Positions 59,822-64,000 of a DNA stretch of 64,000 nucleotides are shown piece by piece (positions within the stretch are counted from its first letter, which is position 1; each line of letters starts with the position of its first letter). This DNA comes from Marinobacter sp. MDS2 (lineage in GTDB: Bacteria; Pseudomonadota; Gammaproteobacteria; Pseudomonadales; Oleiphilaceae), in contig NZ_JAVAJF010000002.1 in assembly GCF_030718085.1 (NCBI RefSeq), forward strand, positions 62,001 through 126,000, written 5' to 3'. Below the pieces are notes generated by a model that searched no databases, was not told the origin of the DNA, and saw only the letters and a program-made list of their open reading frames with translations. The translations under genes and the position numbers were made by a program.

Positions 59822-61504
59822 TTATCGTTGTGCGTTTTTCCAGTCCGGGTGCTCCCACACGGGGGCTGACGAGGGTGGCAGTAGTTCGCGACCGAGAATG
59901 TGGTCGGCGCATTTCTCGGCCAGCATGATGGTGGGCGCATTCAGGTTGCCGCTGACCACGCTCGGCATGATGGAGGCATCCACCACGCGCAGGTTACTCA
60001 CGCCGTATACCCGGGCTTCTTCGTCAACAACCGCCATGGGGTCGTCGGCCGCGCCCATTTTGCAGGTGCAGGACGGGTGGTACGCACTGTCTGCGTATTC
60101 CCGGACAAAGGCATCGATGTCTTCGTCTGTCGTGGCGCTGGCACCGGGCCGGAGTTCTTCGCCACGGAACGGATCGAAGGCGCTCTGGGCGAAAATCTCA
60201 CGGGTCAGCTTGATGCTCTGCCGCATTTCCCAGCGGTCCCGCTCGGTGCTGAGCAACTTTGGATCGATGATCGGGTGATCGGTCGGGTTGGCGGATCTCA
60301 GCTTCAGGAAGCCGCGACTGGTCGGGCGCATGGGGCCAACGTGGGCTTGATAGCCGTGGCATTCCGCGTCTTTTCGGCCGTGGTCGATCACCTGAGACGG
60401 CAAGAAGTGGTACTGAATGTCCGGGTGCTGTACGCCCGCTTCTGAGCGAATAAAACCACCGGCTTCCAGATGTGCTGTGCGGCAAGCGCCCCAATCGTGG
60501 TTCAGGAACCACTTCACGCCAGCGATGGTTTTGCCCGGCTGGGTGGTGTACTTGTACAGCGTGACCGGTTGGGTGGATTTGTGCTGCACGTAGATTTCCA
60601 GGTGATCCTGAAGATTTTTGCCAACGCCCGGGCGATCGGCCACAACCGGTATGTTGTGCTCTTTCAGTTCGTCTGCCGCTCCGATGCCTGAAAGCATCAG
60701 CAGCTGCGGTGAGTTGATGGCTCCGCCGCTGACAATGACTTCTTTGCGGGCGGCTACGCGAAGGGTTTTGCCATTTTGAATGTATTCCACGCCCACGGCT
60801 TTTTCGCCTTCAAACAGGATGCGGGTGGTCATGGCACCGGTTTCGGCCGTCAAATTCGGACGGTTCAGCGCGGGTCGCAAGTAGGCCTGGGCTGCGCTCC
60901 AGCGCTTGCCTTTGCGAATGGTCATGTCCATTTCGCCGAAGCCTTCCTGCTGGTAGCCGTTCATGTCTTCAGTATAGGGGTAGCCGGCTTGTTTGGTGGC
61001 TTCCAAAAACGCCCCGAACAGCGGGTTGGGCTCGTCGCCGGTATGCACGTTCAACGGGCCGTTGCCGCCGCGGTAGTCGTCGGCACCTTTTTCCCGGCTT
61101 TCGGCTTTGCGGAAGTAGGGCAGTACGTCCTGGTAGCGCCAGCCTTTTGCACCTTCGTCGTGCCAGCGGTCGTAGTCGTACGCGTGGCCGCGGATGTACA
61201 CCATGGCGTTCAGGGTGGAACCGCCGCCCCAGACTTTACCGCGAGGCCAGTACAGTTTGCGGTTGTTGAGGTATTTCTGCGGCTCGGTGTGGTAGTACCA
61301 GTTGTACTTGTCGTCCATGAGGTTGTACATGAGCGCCGCAGGCATGTGGATCTTCCAAGTGTCGTCGCGGCGGCCCGCTTCCAGCACCAATACCTGGTGC
61401 TCACCGCTTTCGCTCAACCGGTTGGCCAGCACGCAGCCGGCGGAACCGGTGCCTACAACCACGTAGTCAAATTCGTTATCAAACTTCAAAGCTGTCTCCT
61501 TCAT
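59822..61504 (-). CDS. betA: Choline dehydrogenase
   Basis: BetA is a membrane-associated GMC flavoprotein that oxidises choline to betaine aldehyde and can go on to glycine betaine. The 560-residue protein has the FAD loop VVGTGSAGCVLANRLSE (about residues 16-32), GMC signature 1 GGGSTLNAMVYIRGHAYDYDRW (from about 91), signature 2 VSGGAINSPQLLMLSGIG (about 260-277) and the catalytic His region AYHPSCTCKMG (about 470-480). Encoded after betB, 48 bases on, in the bet operon. Confidence 0.96.
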   Translation of the reverse strand: MKETALKFDNEFDYVVVGTGSAGCVLANRLSESGEHQVLVLEAGRRDDTWKIHMPAALMYNLMDDKYNWYYHTEPQKYLNNRKLYWPRGKVWGGGSTLNAMVYIRGHAYDYDRWHDEGAKGWRYQDVLPYFRKAESREKGADDYRGGNGPLNVHTGDEPNPLFGAFLEATKQAGYPYTEDMNGYQQEGFGEMDMTIRKGKRWSAAQAYLRPALNRPNLTAETGAMTTRILFEGEKAVGVEYIQNGKTLRVAARKEVIVSGGAINSPQLLMLSGIGAADELKEHNIPVVADRPGVGKNLQDHLEIYVQHKSTQPVTLYKYTTQPGKTIAGVKWFLNHDWGACRTAHLEAGGFIRSEAGVQHPDIQYHFLPSQVIDHGRKDAECHGYQAHVGPMRPTSRGFLKLRSANPTDHPIIDPKLLSTERDRWEMRQSIKLTREIFAQSAFDPFRGEELRPGASATTDEDIDAFVREYADSAYHPSCTCKMGAADDPMAVVDEEARVYGVSNLRVVDASIMPSVVSGNLNAPTIMLAEKCADHILGRELLPPSSAPVWEHPDWKNAQR

Positions 61505-61552
61505 ACGGATGCGGGCTAGTCGCCCGCAGCGATACTCGTGGGAATGGCGATG

Positions 61553-63016
61553 TCAGAACGGGGCCTCAAGCGGGGCCATGCCGACGTATACGGATTTGGT
61601 CTGGGTGTAATGCGCGAGGGTTTCGCGACCGTTCTCGCGGCCCAGACCTGAAAGCTTGTAGCCACCCACCGGCATTTCGGCGGGTGAGGCACCAAAGCTG
61701 TTGATCCAGCAGATGCCGGCCTCCAGCTGATGAATCACGCGGTGGGCGCGGGTGGTGTCGGTGGTGAAGACCGCTGCGGCCAAACCGTAGTCGGTGTCGT
61801 TGGCACGCTTGATCACCTCTTCTTCGGTATCGAACGGCAGTACCGACATCACCGGGCCAAAGATTTCTTCCCGCACAATGGTCATGTCGTCGGTGCAGTC
61901 GGCAAACACGGTGGGGGCCACGAAATACCCGCCTTCGCAGCCGGCGGGTTGCAGTGCTGTGCCACCGGTGAGCAATCGCGCCCCTTGCGCTTTGCCGCTG
62001 TCGATGTACTTCATCACCAAGTCGCGATGCTTGGCGCTGATCAGGGCACCGAAGTTGGTGTCTGGATGTTCTGGATCACCGGCGATGATGTTGTTCTCGG
62101 TGCGCTTTACCAGTTCATCGAGGAAGGCGTTGTAAATCGAACGCTGTACGAACACCCGGGTGCCGTTGGTGCACACTTCGCCCTGAGTGTAGAAGTTGCC
62201 GAGCATGGCGGCAGACACGGCCTGTTCCAGGTTAGTGTCTTCGAAAACCACCAACGGGGATTTGCCGCCCAGTTCCATGGTGACGGATTTCAGTGACGAG
62301 GCGGAATCGGCCATCACGGTGCGACCGGTTTTTGCTTCGCCAGTAAAGGACACTTTTGCGATGGCGGGCTCGGCGGTCAGCATTTGTCCCACTCGGTGGT
62401 CGCCTTGAGCCACGTTAAACACGCCAGCCGGTACGCCGGCTTCGATGTAGATCTCGGCCAGCTTGATTGCGCCCAGTGGGGTTTCTTCTGACGGCTTGAA
62501 GATCATGCTGTTGCCGCAGGCCAGCGCCGGCGCGGATTTCCAGCAGGCGATCTGCAGCGGGTAGTTCCAGGCACCGATGCCTGCACAGATGCCCAGTGGC
62601 TCGCGGCGGGTGTAGAAAAAGTCTGGCCCTAGGTGCTGGCTTTCGCCGGTGATGCTGGAGGCTTGGCCGGCGAAGTACTCCACCGAATCGGCACCGGTTA
62701 CTACGTCTACTACGCTGGCTTCCTGCCAGGGTTTGCCGGTATCCAACACTTCGATTTTCGCCAGCGCGTCATTGCGTTCGCGCAGGATGTTGGCAGCGCG
62801 GTTGAGAATGCGCCCGCGCTCCAGACCGCTCATCGCGGACCAAGCGTTAAAACCTTCCCGGGCGCTCTCAACGGCGGCTTTCATCACGGATTCGTCGGCT
62901 TGTTCAACCTGATAGATCACCTGGCCGGTTGCCGGGTTCACGACATCAAACCGTTCACCGCTTTGATTGGCCATGGGTTGGCCGTTAATAAACGATTGAT
63001 AAATGGGCAGCGTCAT
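61553..63016 (-). CDS. betB: Betaine aldehyde dehydrogenase
   Basis: BetB completes glycine betaine synthesis by oxidising betaine aldehyde with NAD(P)+. The 487-residue protein has the aldehyde dehydrogenase marks: [31 protein letters not shown] region (from about residue 154), the base Glu in [11 protein letters not shown] (about 250) and the nucleophile Cys in [12 protein letters not shown] (about 286). The start overlaps the last base of betI (ATG across the TGA), so translation is coupled. Confidence 0.96.
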   Translation of the reverse strand: MTLPIYQSFINGQPMANQSGERFDVVNPATGQVIYQVEQADESVMKAAVESAREGFNAWSAMSGLERGRILNRAANILRERNDALAKIEVLDTGKPWQEASVVDVVTGADSVEYFAGQASSITGESQHLGPDFFYTRREPLGICAGIGAWNYPLQIACWKSAPALACGNSMIFKPSEETPLGAIKLAEIYIEAGVPAGVFNVAQGDHRVGQMLTAEPAIAKVSFTGEAKTGRTVMADSASSLKSVTMELGGKSPLVVFEDTNLEQAVSAAMLGNFYTQGEVCTNGTRVFVQRSIYNAFLDELVKRTENNIIAGDPEHPDTNFGALISAKHRDLVMKYIDSGKAQGARLLTGGTALQPAGCEGGYFVAPTVFADCTDDMTIVREEIFGPVMSVLPFDTEEEVIKRANDTDYGLAAAVFTTDTTRAHRVIHQLEAGICWINSFGASPAEMPVGGYKLSGLGRENGRETLAHYTQTKSVYVGMAPLEAPF

Positions 63017-63612
63017 CAGGAAGCTCCGTTATTTGCTTGAATGGCTTGGTCTATATAGGTTTTGCACAGGGTGACGGCTTGTGAGGGTTCAATACGGCCT
63101 TCACTCATGGCCGCTCGAAGCCAGAAGCCGTCGATCAAGGCCGCAATGGTCTGAGCGGTGCTGCGCACTTGCGGCTCTGGCATCAGATCGCGCAAATAGA
63201 ACATCAGGTTGGACAGCAGGCGGCGCTCGTTCACGCGTTGCAATCGCATCAGATCCGGGCTGTGCATGGCTTGGGTCCAGAACGCCAGCCAGGTTTTTGA
63301 TGACTGAGCGTGGGTCTGAACGCCGGAGAAATTGGCATCGACAATGGCCATCAGCCGTTCCCGCGGGGTGTTGGGCCGGTCTGCCATCAGTTTGGATACA
63401 TCTTGCTGAAGCGAAGACAGCAAATGCCGCATGGTGGCTTCGAGCAGACCCTGCTTGCCCCCGAAATAATGACTGACAATGCCCACAGACAAACCGGAAA
63501 CCGCAGCGATTTTCCCGATGGTTGCGCCTTGGAAACCATACTCTTCAATGACCTGAAGCGTTGCATCGATGAGTTGCTGACGCCGAATTGTTTCTACTCC
63601 GATTCTTGCCAT
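63016..63612 (-). CDS. betI: Choline-responsive TetR-family repressor BetI
   Basis: BetI represses the bet genes and is relieved by choline. The 198-residue protein has a TetR helix-turn-helix at the N terminus ([36 protein letters not shown], from about residue 29) followed by an all-helical ligand domain. It is the first gene of the operon betI-betB-betA-X-W-V. GGGGAG lies upstream of the ATG. Half-sites for it are seen at 63645-63669. Confidence 0.94.
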   Translation of the reverse strand: MARIGVETIRRQQLIDATLQVIEEYGFQGATIGKIAAVSGLSVGIVSHYFGGKQGLLEATMRHLLSSLQQDVSKLMADRPNTPRERLMAIVDANFSGVQTHAQSSKTWLAFWTQAMHSPDLMRLQRVNERRLLSNLMFYLRDLMPEPQVRSTAQTIAALIDGFWLRAAMSEGRIEPSQAVTLCKTYIDQAIQANNGAS

Positions 63613-63644
63613 GGTGTCCCGGCTCCCCTCGCTCTGAATATATG

Positions 63645-63669
63645 TTCAATTTTTTGAATGAGCGTTCAA
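63645..63669. promoter_or_regulatory. BetI-like operator upstream of betI
   Basis: Three half-sites alternate in orientation: TTCAA (63645-63649), TTGAA (63654-63658) and TTCAA (63665-63669), spaced by 4 and 6 bases. The 16-mer TTGAATGAGCGTTCAA (63654-63669) closely resembles the dyad bound by BetI in E. coli. It lies 33-57 bases ahead of the betI ATG, overlapping the likely promoter, as expected for autorepression. Confidence 0.65.
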
Positions 63670-63834
63670 TTTTGACAAGCGTAATGGTTTGAAGACTAAA
63701 TATCAAACCGTCGAAGTAGTACGGTTTTAGCCTTGTTTGGCGCTGGCTGTGGGCTGGAAGGTGATTTTTGGGGCTTTTAATTGTTTAGAAGGCGAATGAA
63801 TGTGGTCGAAAAGCGCGATGGCAGTGCCGTTGGC

Positions 63835-63879
63835 GGGTTTCGACCCAAATTTCTTTGGGCGTGTGTGGGTTTCTACCCA
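63835..63879 (+). promoter_or_regulatory. Paired palindromes, possible enhancer sites of a sigma-54 activator
   Basis: GGGT-TTCG-ACCC (63835-63846) and TGGGT-TTCT-ACCCA (63866-63879) are near-identical palindromes with centres 32 bases apart, about three helical turns. A third, CCCAAA-TTTC-TTTGGG (63844-63859), overlaps the first. They lie about 70-110 bases upstream of the -24 box at 63943, the usual place for binding sites of an enhancer-binding protein. Confidence 0.5.
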
Positions 63880-63942
63880 TTTTCGGGGTTTGGTTGTCGT
63901 GCGGTTTATTTAATTTATTGTTTTATATCGGTTTTTGTTTTG

Positions 63943-63958
63943 TGGCCCGAGGTTTGCT
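63943..63958 (+). promoter_or_regulatory. Sigma-54 (-24/-12) promoter pointing out of the window
   Basis: TGGCCCG-AGGT-TTGCT matches the sigma-54 consensus TGGCACG-N4-TTGCW with one mismatch. The invariant GG and GC pairs are separated by exactly 10 bases. Transcription would start near 63969 and run rightward into a gene beyond the window edge, divergent from betI. The start codon is not in view. Confidence 0.65.
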
Positions 63959-64000
63959 GATAGTTGTTTCAGGAGGTCGAGGTCGGCCTTACCTGCACCG

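Larger units (their letters stand above)
63670..64000. other. Gene-free right edge of the window
   Basis: Apart from the sigma-54 promoter and palindromes listed separately, this stretch holds a GGTTTGA/TCAAACC inverted repeat (63686-63692/63703-63709) and an A/T-rich tract (about 63905-63930) just upstream of the -24 box. I see no coding frame with a plausible start or codon bias on either strand. Confidence 0.6.

Noticed and set aside
58765..59928. 387-codon plus-strand frame opposite the betaine-binding protein gene
   Set aside because: It mirrors the coding strand of a clear OpuAC-type protein and overlaps the intergenic hairpins; no ribosome site or domain.
63972..63976. AGGAGG-like site at the right edge as a ribosome site for the outward gene
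   Set aside because: No start codon follows within 15 bases and the predicted sigma-54 transcript would begin at almost the same place.
1..64000. CRISPR arrays, phage islands, insertion sequences
   Set aside because: No regularly spaced direct repeats, transposase, integrase or phage structural gene was found on either strand; gene order is that of a stable housekeeping chromosome.

Overview
The window reads as a chromosome segment of a marine gammaproteobacterium, most probably Marinobacter or a close relative. This rests on gene order, which matches Pseudomonas in several long blocks, on a high-GC coding style, and on a salt-adaptation gene set (BCCT carrier plus a bet operon with its own ABC transporter). 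No taxon could be checked by search. The DNA is almost wholly coding. I see no insertion sequence, prophage, integron or CRISPR array.

Layout. 1-8915 (+): 3' part of proA, then nadD, rsfS, rlmH, mrdA, rodA, rlpA, dacA, ybeD, lipB: NAD and proline synthesis, ribosome silencing and methylation, the rod-shape wall machinery and lipoate attachment. 9065-13471: a UbiB-type kinase, a YqaA membrane protein, a chemoreceptor and a glutaredoxin. 13556-20307: pyrophosphate-type phosphofructokinase (-), then mpl, ubiX, an acyl-CoA dehydrogenase and a large unknown lipoprotein (+). 20445-20531: tRNA-Leu(CAG). 20785-28900 (+): rnr, rlmB, the rpsF-rpsR-membrane protein-rplI operon, dnaB, alr. 28928-36209: small unknown genes, an RmlD-like protein, an Anr/FNR regulator, a YlqF-type GTPase, a Spy-like periplasmic protein, a BCCT carrier and lipA.

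36340-46130 (- strand): metY, a serine hydrolase, tRNA-Met, ychF, pth, rplY, prs, tRNA-Gln, ispE, lolB and a TPR lipoprotein. 46363-50339 (+): the divergent hemA-prfA-prmC-moeB run. Together they reproduce the Pseudomonas hemA/lolB neighbourhood, including two of its tRNAs. A 107-bp element with 25-bp perfect inverted arms separates moeB from a photolyase gene.

52003-56619 (+) is the most intriguing accessory unit: a DUF432-like protein, an MscS channel, a retropepsin-like RimB protease, the S6 glutamate ligase RimK, an AstE/AspA-type deacylase and YjbQ, packed with overlaps or tiny gaps. 56692-63612 (-) is betI-betB-betA followed by a choline/betaine ABC transporter (X-W-V). It imports choline and oxidises it to glycine betaine and has BetI-like half-sites upstream. 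The right edge (63613-64000) has no gene but carries a near-consensus sigma-54 promoter pointing out of the window, with two matching palindromes upstream, 32 bp apart.

Starts differ from the longest reading frame in many genes. I moved them inward where a Shine-Dalgarno, lipobox or family N terminus decides (for example prs, ispE, the TPR lipoprotein, choX, mscS, prmC).
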